Origin: Flavobacteriales bacterium
GTDB taxonomy: Bacteria > Bacteroidota > Bacteroidia > Flavobacteriales > UBA7430
Direction of reading: 5' to 3'
NCBI GenBank assembly: GCA_002707145.1
Contig: PAMD01000020.1
Span: 20,190 to 84,189, forward strand
DNA: 64,000 nt
Made by a program: the position numbers and the translations under genes. The first letter of the stretch is position 1, and each line of letters opens with the position of its first letter. Shown here piece by piece: positions 45,075 to 54,996 of the stretch. Under the pieces are notes generated by a model. The model saw nothing but the letters and a program-made list of their open reading frames with translations. It was not told where the DNA came from and did no database searches.

Positions 45075-47474
45075 TTATTCTTCTAAAACCTCTCTTTTAG
45101 GAAGAATTAATGCATCAATTTCAATATCGTTTTCTTCATCGAGTATATCTATTAGAGGTTCTCTAAAAGAACTTGTGGTAATCATTCGCTCTAAGGACAA
45201 AAGTAAAGAAGGAAGTAAAAGAAGGTTCGCAGTCATCGCAAACAAGAGGGTTACAGAAACTAATAATCCAAGAGCAACTGTTCCTCCAAAATCCGAGGCA
45301 ATAAATATAGAAAAACCGAAAAATAAAACAATAGAAGTGTAAAACATACTTATCCCTGTCTCATTTAGTGCCTTGATGACTGCAATGCGAATATTCCAAT
45401 GATTAGCTTTTAATTCTTGCCTATACTTAGCCAGAAAGTGAATGGTATCGTCAATTGAAATACCAAAAGCAATACTAAATACCAAAATGGTAGAGGGTTT
45501 AATTGGTATTCCAAAATAGCCCATAAGAGCTCCTGTAAATACTAGAGGAATTAAATTAGGCAAGAGAGATACTACGACCATTCTTGAAGAAGAAAACATC
45601 CAAGCCATTAATATTGCAATTAGAGCAATAGCTAACATCAGGCTACTAAATAAATTAGTTACGAGGTATCGTGTTCCTTCCAGAAACAAAACACTAGTTC
45701 CTGTAATAGAGACATTATATTTGCTTGGATTAAATATCGTATCGATCTTCGGCCTTATAGAATCTTTGAGTGTCTTCATTTGCTTGGTTCCAATATCTTT
45801 CATCAAAGCAGATACCCTGGCAATACTTTTAGTCGAATCAACAAATGACGAAAATAAATCATCCCCACCTCCAAGAGTATTTTTAGCATACTTCATAATA
45901 AAGTTTTTCTCTTGAGAGTTAGGTAAACTATAATAGTTTGGGTTCCCATTGTAATATGCTTGTTTAGAAAACTTAGCCAAATCTAGTATTGAAGTAGTGC
46001 TTGATATTTCTGGATAGGCTGACAATAATTCTTCTAATTTTTGAATTCTTTTAAGAGTAGACGATTTACTAACACCATTCTTCTTTTGCGTATCAATTAC
46101 AATTTCAAATGGCATTACCCCAGAAAAATTGTCTTCAAAAAAAAGCAAATCAATAATCAAAGGATCATCCTTTGGAATATCATCTACAATATTTCCCGAA
46201 GTCTGAATTTTTGACAAGCCAAAGAATGCTATAAGTAATAAACACAATGTAGTGGCATAAACTTTGGGTCTATGGTGCAAGACGATTCTTTCCATCCATG
46301 CTGTTAATTTATTAATCCAGTTTCGCTCTAGATGAGAAAGATGCCTAGCCTTGGGAGCAGGCATAAAACTACAGACTGAGGGAATTACAAGCAATGAAAT
46401 TAAAAATACTAACAAAATATTGATGGAGGCTACTATGCCAAACTCCACTAACATCTGAGTTTGTGTGATAATAAAAGTAGCAAAACCAGCTGCTGTGGTA
46501 GCGTTAGTCATAAATGTAGCATTCCCTACTTTTTGAATAACACGACTTAATGCTTTTACTTTATTTCTATGAAGTCTAAATTCATTGTGATACTTGTTTA
46601 GCAAAAAAATACAATTTGGTATTCCAATGACAATAATAAGAGGGGGGATGAGTGCTGTCAGTATTGTAATCTTGAAGCCCAATAGTGCAATTGTTCCTAA
46701 AGCCCACACCACTCCAATACCTACTACTAGCATGGAATAAAACATGGCAGTAAAGGATCGAAAAAACAACAACATAATGAACGCGGTGATACCTAATGCT
46801 AGGAATATAAATAAGTGTACCTCAGATTTCGTTTTAATGGTGCTCTTTGTTCGAATATAGGGCAAGCCAGAATAATGAACTTTAACGTTCATCGAAATTG
46901 AAAAGGGCTCAACCACCTTCTCTATAGATTGAATCAATCCAATTCGTGCCTCAGAATCTAATAATGGCTTATTAAGTGTTAATGCCATTAAGTAAGTCTG
47001 CTTATACTCATTGTAAAATATTTTTCGATAAAAGGGCAAAGACTTCAGTTCCTTTTCTACACGAATAACCTCAAGATCTGAATTTAGTCGATCTGTATTT
47101 ACTCGTTTAAAATCAAAGGATTTTGTCGTTTCATTTTTATATATATTTTGTGCCTGAAGAATAGAAACAACTTCTTCAACTCCCGATACTTCTCTCAAGT
47201 CCTCGGAAAGGTCATGAAAAATATTAAACTTATTTAAGGTAAATAAAGAGTCGCATTGAAAACCAATCACCATCACATTTCCTTCTTCTCCAAAATGAGT
47301 CAAAAAGTCCTGATACTCTAAAAATATTGGATCATCGTTGGGCAGCAAAGGCATAAACTCATAAGAGTATAGTACTTCCTTTGCTTTTTGGGACATAAAA
47401 AATGTTCCTATAGCTAAAGCTATTAGTAAAAATATTTTATTTCTGAGTATAAAACGGGAAATGAATATCCACAT
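45075..47474 (-). CDS. MMPL/RND-superfamily membrane transporter
   Basis: A 799-residue integral membrane protein with the two-fold RND architecture. The first TM is residues of about 12-28, followed by a large exported loop to about 215, a bundle of TMs (about 220-370) with GIPNCIFLLNKYHNEF, TM7 near 415, a second loop (about 430-620), and a second bundle with FGISIDDTIHFLAKYRQE. The duplicated acidic/charged loop after the fourth TM in each half is typical of MMPL or sterol-sensing-like RND permeases, which move lipids or hopanoids. No membrane-fusion or TolC partner is adjacent. It sits between frr and the polyprenyl synthase gene; the substrate is not known. Confidence 0.85.
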   Translation of the reverse strand: MWIFISRFILRNKIFLLIALAIGTFFMSQKAKEVLYSYEFMPLLPNDDPIFLEYQDFLTHFGEEGNVMVIGFQCDSLFTLNKFNIFHDLSEDLREVSGVEEVVSILQAQNIYKNETTKSFDFKRVNTDRLNSDLEVIRVEKELKSLPFYRKIFYNEYKQTYLMALTLNKPLLDSEARIGLIQSIEKVVEPFSISMNVKVHYSGLPYIRTKSTIKTKSEVHLFIFLALGITAFIMLLFFRSFTAMFYSMLVVGIGVVWALGTIALLGFKITILTALIPPLIIVIGIPNCIFLLNKYHNEFRLHRNKVKALSRVIQKVGNATFMTNATTAAGFATFIITQTQMLVEFGIVASINILLVFLISLLVIPSVCSFMPAPKARHLSHLERNWINKLTAWMERIVLHHRPKVYATTLCLLLIAFFGLSKIQTSGNIVDDIPKDDPLIIDLLFFEDNFSGVMPFEIVIDTQKKNGVSKSSTLKRIQKLEELLSAYPEISSTTSILDLAKFSKQAYYNGNPNYYSLPNSQEKNFIMKYAKNTLGGGDDLFSSFVDSTKSIARVSALMKDIGTKQMKTLKDSIRPKIDTIFNPSKYNVSITGTSVLFLEGTRYLVTNLFSSLMLAIALIAILMAWMFSSSRMVVVSLLPNLIPLVFTGALMGYFGIPIKPSTILVFSIAFGISIDDTIHFLAKYRQELKANHWNIRIAVIKALNETGISMFYTSIVLFFGFSIFIASDFGGTVALGLLVSVTLLFAMTANLLLLPSLLLSLERMITTSSFREPLIDILDEENDIEIDALILPKREVLEE

Positions 47475-47529
47475 AAATGTTTGGTACTGAAATCTAGATT
47501 ATAAAATGAATAATTTAACAATCATTAAA

Positions 47530-48093
47530 CTAAACTTTCATAATTTCAATTTCTTTCTCTTTTAAAATCTCTTCGACCTTGGAAATAAAATTGTCGGTTA
47601 ATTTTTGAATAGAAACTTCAGCGTCTTTTCCTAAATCTTCCGCTAAACCTTCTTTACCTAGATTTTTGATCTCATCATTGGCATCTTTTCGGGCACTTCG
47701 AATAGAGACTTTACAATTTTCGGCTTCAGCTTTGGAACGCTTCACCAAATCAACTCGACGTTCTTCGGTTAAAGGAGGAATATTAATGATTAACATCTCT
47801 CCATTGTCCATAGGACTAAAACCTAAATTGGAGTTAATAATAGCCTTGTTTAATTCCGTCAACATAGCTTTCTCCCATGGCTGAACAGTTAATGTCCTGG
47901 CATCTGGCGTACCTACATTAGCAACCTGAGGCAAAGGAGTCATAGTCCCGTAGTAGTCAACAATTACTCCAGAAAGCATTTGGGTATTAGCTCTTCCAGC
48001 ACGAATCTTTAATAGTTCTGCTTCAAAATGGCTGATCGATTTTCCCATACTCTCATTTGCAGAATCTAGTGTAAATTGTACATCTTCGTTCAT
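47530..48093 (-). CDS. frr: Ribosome recycling factor
   Basis: Splits post-termination ribosomes with EF-G. The 187 residues are of normal length, with the signatures LLKIRAGRANTQML, NVGTPDARTLTVQPWEK and IPPLTEERRVDLVKRSK. It lies two bases after pyrH on the same strand, the standard pyrH-frr pair. The MMPL transporter follows after 55 bases. Confidence 0.97.
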   Translation of the reverse strand: MNEDVQFTLDSANESMGKSISHFEAELLKIRAGRANTQMLSGVIVDYYGTMTPLPQVANVGTPDARTLTVQPWEKAMLTELNKAIINSNLGFSPMDNGEMLIINIPPLTEERRVDLVKRSKAEAENCKVSIRSARKDANDEIKNLGKEGLAEDLGKDAEVSIQKLTDNFISKVEEILKEKEIEIMKV

Positions 48094-48095
48094 TA

Positions 48096-48809
48096 TTATT
48101 TTTTAAAGTTCACTAAGGTTCCCACTTTGTTTCCATTGACCACATTAATAAGATTTCCTGAAATATTCATATTAAAAACCAAGATTGGTAATTTGTTTTC
48201 ATTGCATAAAGTAAAAGCAGTCATATCCATTACATTCAAACCTTTTCTGTACACCTCATCAAATGAAATAGTATCATATTTTTTTGCTTTTGGATCTTTC
48301 TCTGGATCAGCAGTAAAAATACCATCTACTCGAGTTCCTTTTAAAATCACATCAGCTTCAATTTCTATAGCACGCAATGTGGCTGCAGTATCAGTTGTAA
48401 AATATGGATTTCCGGTCCCTGCTGAGAAAATTACCACACGGCCTTTATCTATGTGACGAATTGCCCTTCTTCGAATAAAAGGCTCAGCTACCTCATCCAT
48501 TTTTAATGCAGACATTAAACGTGTTTTCACATGAATATGCTCCAAGGCTGACTGTAAGGCTAAGCCATTAATTACTGTTGCCAACATGCCCATATAATCT
48601 CCTTGGACTCTATCCATTCCACTATTCGCAGCTTGCACTCCACGAAAAATATTCCCACCCCCAATAACTACAGCTATCTGGCAACCTTGCTCCACTACTT
48701 TTTGAATTTCTTTAGCATATTCGGAAATTTTATCAGGGGAAATACCATATTCAGCCTCCCCCATAAGAGCCTCACCACTTAACTTTAGAAGTATTCTTCT
48801 GTATTTCAT
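48096..48809 (-). CDS. pyrH: UMP kinase
   Basis: Phosphorylates UMP to UDP; an amino-acid-kinase fold hexamer. Motifs include [10 protein letters not shown] (ATP/Mg site), [44 protein letters not shown] and [17 protein letters not shown]. The length of 237 is normal. It starts the pyrH-frr unit, and a TATCTTTG box lies 18 bases before the ATG, after the tsf terminator, so it has a likely own promoter. Confidence 0.97.
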   Translation of the reverse strand: MKYRRILLKLSGEALMGEAEYGISPDKISEYAKEIQKVVEQGCQIAVVIGGGNIFRGVQAANSGMDRVQGDYMGMLATVINGLALQSALEHIHVKTRLMSALKMDEVAEPFIRRRAIRHIDKGRVVIFSAGTGNPYFTTDTAATLRAIEIEADVILKGTRVDGIFTADPEKDPKAKKYDTISFDEVYRKGLNVMDMTAFTLCNENKLPILVFNMNISGNLINVVNGNKVGTLVNFKK

Positions 48810-48826
48810 AGTCTTTATATATACAT

Positions 48827-48834
48827 CAAAGATA
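48827..48834 (-). promoter_or_regulatory. Candidate -7 box of pyrH-frr (TATCTTTG)
   Basis: Exact TAnnTTTG match on the minus strand, between the tsf terminator and the pyrH ATG. This is the position where a new promoter is needed. No spaced TTG is found. Confidence 0.5.
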
Positions 48835-48882
48835 AATAAATCAGTCTAAGAAAAAATGTAGATCTTGATAATTTATGAACAC

Positions 48883-48908
48883 AAAAAAACACCCTCGGGG
48901 TGTTTTTT
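48883..48908 (-). terminator. Rho-independent terminator after tsf
   Basis: AAACACCC / GGGTGTTT form an 8-bp stem with a 3-base loop. A and T runs flank both sides (A run 48883-48889, T run 48903-48908), so it works on either strand, but the gene ending here is tsf on the minus strand. Confidence 0.82.
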
Positions 48909-48933
48909 ATTAAGCAAAAAAAGGAATTCTTAA

Positions 48934-49896
48934 CTAGCCTAAAGCTACTCTTTTAAAACTAGATACAGAAAGATCCCCATAAGTGGAAATATATTGTGCT
49001 ACATTTTTACTTTCATCTTTGATAAAATCTTGATCAAGTAAACACATTTCTTGATCTAAAGTAGTATTGTCTGCAACAAAACGAGAAATTTTTCCTGGAA
49101 CAATTTTGTCCCATATTTTCTCTGGTTTACCTTCAAAAGAAAGTTGCGATTCAATATCAGATTTTGCTTTGGCTAATACCTCCTCAGTTAATTGAGACAT
49201 AGAAATGTACTTTGGTACATTCTTCAATACTTTTCCTAAACGAGCTAATTCGACGTTTTCTTTTTGAATAACAGCAATTCTGGCTTCAGTTTCTGAGGCA
49301 ACGAAGCCTGAATCAAAATCCTTAAAAGATAAAGTTGATGCTCCCATGGAGGCAACTTGCATAGACAAGTCCTTTGCAAGCTCAGCAACATTATCTACGA
49401 CTTTGTCCATCCCCACCAAAACTGCAATCTTAGATCCATGAGTGTAAGAACCTACATATTGAGCTTCTACTCGCTCAAATCCTTTAATTTCAATTTTCTC
49501 ACCTATAACACCAGATTGTTCTGTTAGCTTTTGGGAAACTGTCATTCCACCAAAATCAGCTGCAAGAAAAGCTTCTTTGCTATCATGAGAAAGTGCAATA
49601 TCAGCAAAATCGGATGCAAGAGATTTAAACGATTCATTAATTGCAACAAAATCTGTTTCACAAGCAACTACAATTGCAACACCGATCGTGTTGTCTTCAT
49701 TAATCTTAGTCAATGCTACTCCTTCAGAGGCATCTCGATCTGCTCGATTTGCAGCTATTTTCTGGCCTTTTTTTCTAAGTATATCAACAGCAGCATCAAA
49801 GTTCCCTTCAGATTCTACAAGAGCTTTCTTGCAGTCCATCATTCCGGCACCCGTTTGCTTTCTAAGATTATTTACTTCTGATGCGGTAATTTTCAT
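48934..49896 (-). CDS. tsf: Elongation factor Ts
   Basis: Guanine-nucleotide exchange factor of EF-Tu. The N-terminal UBA-like domain with LRKQTGAGMMDCKKAL and GNFDAAVDILRKKG is followed by the dimerisation/core region with CETDFVA, and the later VGMDKVVDNVAELAKDLSMQVASM block repeated in related form. The 320 residues are longer than the E. coli protein but usual for this phylum. It follows rpsB by 54 bases and ends at a clear terminator. Confidence 0.96.
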   Translation of the reverse strand: MKITASEVNNLRKQTGAGMMDCKKALVESEGNFDAAVDILRKKGQKIAANRADRDASEGVALTKINEDNTIGVAIVVACETDFVAINESFKSLASDFADIALSHDSKEAFLAADFGGMTVSQKLTEQSGVIGEKIEIKGFERVEAQYVGSYTHGSKIAVLVGMDKVVDNVAELAKDLSMQVASMGASTLSFKDFDSGFVASETEARIAVIQKENVELARLGKVLKNVPKYISMSQLTEEVLAKAKSDIESQLSFEGKPEKIWDKIVPGKISRFVADNTTLDQEMCLLDQDFIKDESKNVAQYISTYGDLSVSSFKRVALG

Positions 49897-49950
49897 AATT
49901 ACAAAACATAAACATTAGTAACTGAACTATATAAAATTGTTCTTATATAA

Positions 49951-50985
49951 TTATTTGGATTTTTTCGATTTGACTTCTTTAATAGGTTTAGCATCATTAG
50001 GTGCTTTTTTAGCAACTTTTTTATTTGTTATTTTCTCAGCAATGACTTTGGTCTTTACTTTTGTTTTAAGTCTGGGCTTTGCTTTCGTTATGGCTTTAAT
50101 CTTTTCTTCTGACTTTTGTTCAGTTTTCTTATTGACTTTTACTTCTGAATTTAGTTCAGTTTTCTTGTTGACTTTTAACTCTGACTTTAATTTGAGTTTC
50201 TCATCAAATTCACCTACTTCATTAAATTTTACGTCAGTTTCTTTCTTAATTGTATCAGTATCTTCTATATCTTTTTTAGCAGCAGCTTGAAAATCTTTTT
50301 CCTTTTTTCTATCCGACAGACCTTCGATTACTCCAGCATTTAAAGCATTAATGATTATGGTAATCGATTTAGAGGCATCATCATTTGCAGGTATTGCGAA
50401 ATCAACTAATTCTGGATCAGAATTGGTGTCAACAATAGCAAAAGTTGGAATACTTAACTTTCTTGCTTCAGCAATGGCAATAGCTTCGCGTTTTACATCT
50501 ACAACAAAAAGAGCCGCAGGCAAACGAGACATATCTGAAATGGAACCTAAATTTTTTTCTAACTTTGCTCGCTGACGATCAATTTGAAGGCGTTCTCTCT
50601 TGGAAAGAACTAAAAATGTGCCATCGGCTTTCATTTTGTCAATAGAGGACATTTTTTTCACTGCCTTTCTAATAGTAACAAAATTAGTCAACATACCACC
50701 AGGCCACCTTTCTGTAATATATGGCATATTTACATCTTGCGCAGCTTTAGCAACAATTTCTTTTGCTTGTTTTTTTGTCGCTACATACATGATTTTTCTT
50801 CCTGAACGGGCAATCTTTTTCATGGCCTCTGAAGCCTCATCTAGTTTTACTTTTGTTTTGTTTAGGTCAATGATATGGATTCCGTTTCTCTCCATAAAAA
50901 TGTAAGGAGCCATATTGGGATTCCATTTTCGTGTAAGGTGTCCGAAGTGAACTCCTGCATCTAAAAGTTCTGTAACTTTTGTCAT
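49951..50985 (-). CDS. rpsB: 30S ribosomal protein S2 with a long basic repeat tail
   Basis: S2 of the small subunit. Residues of about 1-225 are the standard protein, with LLDAGVHFGHLTRKWNPNMAPYIF, TKKQAKEIV, RWPGGMLTNF and AIVDTNSDPELVDFAIPANDDA. Beyond this, about 115 residues form an extra Lys/Glu-rich tail ending KPIKEVKSKKSK. The tail contains an imperfect 12-residue tandem unit (SELKVNKKTELN / SEVKVNKKTEQK) encoded by 36-bp repeats. The total of 344 is about 100 longer than classical S2. Tail lengths vary in this phylum. The gene belongs to the rplM-rpsI-rpsB-tsf block. Confidence 0.96.
   Translation of the reverse strand: MTKVTELLDAGVHFGHLTRKWNPNMAPYIFMERNGIHIIDLNKTKVKLDEASEAMKKIARSGRKIMYVATKKQAKEIVAKAAQDVNMPYITERWPGGMLTNFVTIRKAVKKMSSIDKMKADGTFLVLSKRERLQIDRQRAKLEKNLGSISDMSRLPAALFVVDVKREAIAIAEARKLSIPTFAIVDTNSDPELVDFAIPANDDASKSITIIINALNAGVIEGLSDRKKEKDFQAAAKKDIEDTDTIKKETDVKFNEVGEFDEKLKLKSELKVNKKTELNSEVKVNKKTEQKSEEKIKAITKAKPRLKTKVKTKVIAEKITNKKVAKKAPNDAKPIKEVKSKKSK
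50107..50178. repeat. 36-bp imperfect tandem repeat in the rpsB tail
   Basis: Two 36-bp units (50107-50142 and 50143-50178) are highly similar, with a third partial unit after 50179. The period of 12 codons keeps the frame and yields the SE-KVNKKTE units of the S2 tail. Confidence 0.75.
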
Positions 50986-51078
50986 GGGTCTTTTTGTTTA
51001 CTTTCTTTTTACGTTTTTTTTTTCGCAATCACTAAGTAATGCCTTAGCAGTCTCAGCAATTTAGATACTAAAACATTA

Positions 51079-51465
51079 TTAACGTTTAGAAAACTGAAAT
51101 TTCTTACGAGCTTTCTTCTGTCCTGGCTTTTTACGCTCAACCATTCTAGGATCACGAGTAAGTAGTCCGTGCGGTTTGAGTGCCAATCGATGATCAGGAT
51201 CTATTTTAATAAGGGCACGAGAAATTCCTAATCGGATTGCTTCTGCTTGCCCAGTAATACCACCGCCATCAACATTTACGTTGATGTCATAAATACCCTC
51301 AACGCCTGCCAATACCTGAGCTTGCTCAAGTTTGTATTGTAGCGTCGCAGTAGAGAAATAATCTTTTACATCTATGCCGTTAACTGTAACTAGGCCTTTT
51401 CCATCTGAGAGATAAACGCGTGCGACTGCCTTTTTTCTTCTACCGATTGTGTGAACAACTTCCAT
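51079..51465 (-). CDS. rpsI: 30S ribosomal protein S9
   Basis: S9 of the small subunit. The 128 residues have the typical start TIGRRKKAVARVYLSDGKG, the GGGITGQAEAIRLGISRALI core, and the basic C-terminal tail ending KKFQFSKR that reaches the P-site tRNA. It overlaps nothing but follows rplM by one base, the universal rplM-rpsI order. Confidence 0.97.
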   Translation of the reverse strand: MEVVHTIGRRKKAVARVYLSDGKGLVTVNGIDVKDYFSTATLQYKLEQAQVLAGVEGIYDINVNVDGGGITGQAEAIRLGISRALIKIDPDHRLALKPHGLLTRDPRMVERKKPGQKKARKKFQFSKR

Positions 51466-51466
51466 C

Positions 51467-51922
51467 TTATTTAATATCTTTTAAATTGATATGTATTGGC
51501 TTTTGTGCGTCCATTCGATGTTCATTACCTACAAAGACACGTAAATTACGATTCAATTGAGCCCCTAATTTATTTTTAGGAAGCATTCCATATACCGCCT
51601 TAGTTAGCAAACGAGTAGGATCTTTTTCAAAAACTTCTCTTGCTGTAGCGCTACGTTGACCACCAGGATAGCCTGTGTGGCGAATGTATTCTTTGGTTTC
51701 CCACTTATTACCGGTGAGTTGAACTTTTTCGCAGTTGATTACAATTACGTTATCTCCACAATCTACATGTGGAGTAAAACTAGGCTTGTGTTTTCCACGA
51801 ATTAGAAAGGCAACTTTGGATGCCAAACGCCCCAAGGACTCGCCTTCGGCGTCAACCATCAACCAATCTTTCTTAACGGTCTGAGCGTTTGCTGAAACAG
51901 TTTTGTAGCTTAATGTGTTCAC
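51467..51922 (-). CDS. rplM: 50S ribosomal protein L13
   Basis: L13 of the large subunit, first gene of the rplM-rpsI-rpsB-tsf unit. The 151 residues have WLMVDAEGESLGRLASKVAFLIRGKHKP, the NCEKVQLTGNKW segment and VYGMLPKNKLG, all typical. A candidate TAACTTTG promoter box lies about 70 bases upstream, and the rest of the 220-base gap (51923-52142) shows no gene. Confidence 0.97.
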   Translation of the reverse strand: MNTLSYKTVSANAQTVKKDWLMVDAEGESLGRLASKVAFLIRGKHKPSFTPHVDCGDNVIVINCEKVQLTGNKWETKEYIRHTGYPGGQRSATAREVFEKDPTRLLTKAVYGMLPKNKLGAQLNRNLRVFVGNEHRMDAQKPIHINLKDIK

Positions 51923-51988
51923 CTTGTTACTTGTTTAGGTTAATTTTTTTATTAATTATAAGTCAAATATGCCTTTAAAAAGGGAGGG

Positions 51989-52012
51989 CAAAGTTAGATA
52001 TTTTTTTGACAA
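51989..52012 (-). promoter_or_regulatory. Candidate promoter of the rplM operon (TTG-N13-TAACTTTG)
   Basis: TAACTTTG (51989-51996) is an exact TAnnTTTG match on the minus strand. A TTG (52010-52012) lies 13 bases upstream, shorter than the usual 17-23. The leader between box and ATG is about 65 bases and contains a CCTTT / AAAGG dyad, which might take part in autoregulation. Confidence 0.45.
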
Positions 52013-52142
52013 ATAGAAACCTATAAGTAATTTCTTTTACCATTGAAATACTTAAAAAGAAGATGAAATGATATACTTGTATAATACAGGAACTATAAAC
52101 TGCTTTTTTAGCTTTCATAAAAAACATATAAAATTAAAATTT

Positions 52143-53336
52143 TCAATACTTTAAAACGCCTAATTCTCGTCCAACTTTAGTAAAAGCCCTAATTGCTTTC
52201 TCTATTTGCTTAGATTCATGTGCAGCAGAAATCTGTACACGAATACGAGCTAAATTCTTTGGAACTACAGGATAGAAAAATCCAATCACATAAATTCCTT
52301 CTTCCAATAAGAGTTCGGAAAATTTCTGGGACAATTCTGCATCATACAACATTACAGGAATAATTGCATGCTCGCCCGGACGTAAATCAAATCCAACTGC
52401 TTCCATTCCAGTCCTGAATTGTTTGGCATTTAACTCTAATTTATCTCTTAAGCTAGTAGATTTAGACAGTAAATCTAAAACTTTATTAGATGAACCTACT
52501 ATGGAGGGGGCCAATGAATTAGAAAACAAATAAGGCCTCGAGCGCTGTCTAAGAATCTCGATCACCTCTTTTTTAGCCGAGGTAAACCCACCCATAGCTC
52601 CCCCTAGAGCTTTACCTAAAGTTCCTGTAATAATATCAACACGACCCATAACTCCACAGTGCTCATGAGTTCCTCGACCTGTTTTACCCACAAAACCTGT
52701 CGCATGGCAATCATCGACCATAACTAGCGCATTATATTTATCTGCCAAATCACAAATAGCGTCAAGTTTGGCGATATACCCGTCCATAGAAAAGACTCCG
52801 TCGGTTACAATAATACGGTATCGGGCGGATTGGGCATTATTTAATTGTACTTCTAAATCATTCATATCACTGTTCTTATAGCGAAAACGTTGTGCCTTAC
52901 ACAAACGAACTCCATCAATGATTGAGGCATGATTAAGTTCATCAGAAATAATGGCATCCTCGGCAGTAAAAAGAGGTTCAAACAATCCTCCATTGGCATC
53001 AAACGCAGCCGCATATAAAATGGTATCTTCCATCCCTAAAAAAGAAGAAATTTTATTCTCTAATTCTTTATGAATATCTTGTGTTCCGCATATAAATCGA
53101 ACTGAAGACATTCCAAATCCATGAGTATCTAGGGTTTTTTTTGAAGCCTGAATAACATCTGGATGAGAGGACAATCCTAGATAATTATTTGCACAAAAGT
53201 TAACAACATTATCACCTTCACTCACACAGATATTTCCTCCCTGTGGAGTTAGAATAAGACGTTCTTGCTTGTAAAGCCCTGAAGACTTAATATCATCCAG
53301 CTGAGACTTTAAATAATCTATATAGTTTACGTTCAT
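52143..53336 (-). CDS. kbl: Glycine C-acetyltransferase (2-amino-3-ketobutyrate CoA ligase)
   Basis: PLP enzyme of threonine degradation that cleaves 2-amino-3-ketobutyrate with CoA to glycine and acetyl-CoA. The 397 residues show the alpha-oxoamine synthase features [15 protein letters not shown], the [13 protein letters not shown] loop, [10 protein letters not shown] and the PLP Lys in [16 protein letters not shown]. Close paralogues are 8-amino-7-oxononanoate and serine palmitoyl transferases, but the N-terminal pattern and [14 protein letters not shown] favour Kbl. Threonine dehydrogenase, its usual partner, is not adjacent. A TATATTTG box lies 46 bases upstream, after the gdhA terminator. 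Confidence 0.93.
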   Translation of the reverse strand: MNVNYIDYLKSQLDDIKSSGLYKQERLILTPQGGNICVSEGDNVVNFCANNYLGLSSHPDVIQASKKTLDTHGFGMSSVRFICGTQDIHKELENKISSFLGMEDTILYAAAFDANGGLFEPLFTAEDAIISDELNHASIIDGVRLCKAQRFRYKNSDMNDLEVQLNNAQSARYRIIVTDGVFSMDGYIAKLDAICDLADKYNALVMVDDCHATGFVGKTGRGTHEHCGVMGRVDIITGTLGKALGGAMGGFTSAKKEVIEILRQRSRPYLFSNSLAPSIVGSSNKVLDLLSKSTSLRDKLELNAKQFRTGMEAVGFDLRPGEHAIIPVMLYDAELSQKFSELLLEEGIYVIGFFYPVVPKNLARIRVQISAAHESKQIEKAIRAFTKVGRELGVLKY

Positions 53337-53381
53337 ACTAAAAATTTGAAGTTAAATAAGTCGGTAAATATGATATTATGT

Positions 53382-53389
53382 CAAATATA
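53382..53389 (-). promoter_or_regulatory. Candidate -7 box of kbl (TATATTTG)
   Basis: Exact TAnnTTTG match on the minus strand between the gdhA terminator and the kbl ATG. No spaced TTG is present. Confidence 0.45.
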
Positions 53390-53430
53390 TACATACTATT
53401 TTGAATGATTAAATTTGTGGAATGAAATTA

Positions 53431-53454
53431 AAAAAGCTCCCTAAAGGAAGCTTT
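53431..53454 (-). terminator. Rho-independent terminator after gdhA
   Basis: AAAGCTCC pairs with GGAAGCTTT (one bulged A), giving an 8-bp stem with a 5-base loop, followed on the minus strand by a T run (A run at 53430-53435). It separates gdhA from kbl. Confidence 0.7.
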
Positions 53455-53483
53455 ATTTTATTAAAATTTTATTAAAGGATGTA

Positions 53484-54839
<1,356 letters not shown>

Positions 54840-54842
54840 TTA

Positions 54843-54873
54843 CAAACCTAAAACATTTTTTCTTCCACTACAA
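54843..54873 (-). promoter_or_regulatory. Bacteroidota-type promoter of gdhA (TTG-N20-TAGGTTTG)
   Basis: On the minus strand, TTG (54871-54873) is followed after 20 bases by TAGGTTTG (54843-54850), fitting both boxes and the spacing of the consensus. It lies 18 bases before the gdhA ATG. Confidence 0.65.
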
Positions 54874-54966
54874 CACAACAAAGAATTTTTTATGATCCCA
54901 TTAAATTAATTCCTAATTCCCTTTCATCTCAATTGATTGCTTTTTCTCGATGTCAATTAGAAACCT

Positions 54967-54974
54967 TATTTTTG
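54967..54974 (+). promoter_or_regulatory. Candidate -7 box of the first TonB-receptor gene (TATTTTTG)
   Basis: Exact TAnnTTTG match 22 bases before the ATG at 54997. The nearest TTG (54937-54939) is 27 bases upstream, a little far. It shares the 172-base divergent region with the gdhA promoter. Confidence 0.45.
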
Positions 54975-54996
54975 AAAAATAATCACAAACTAATTT

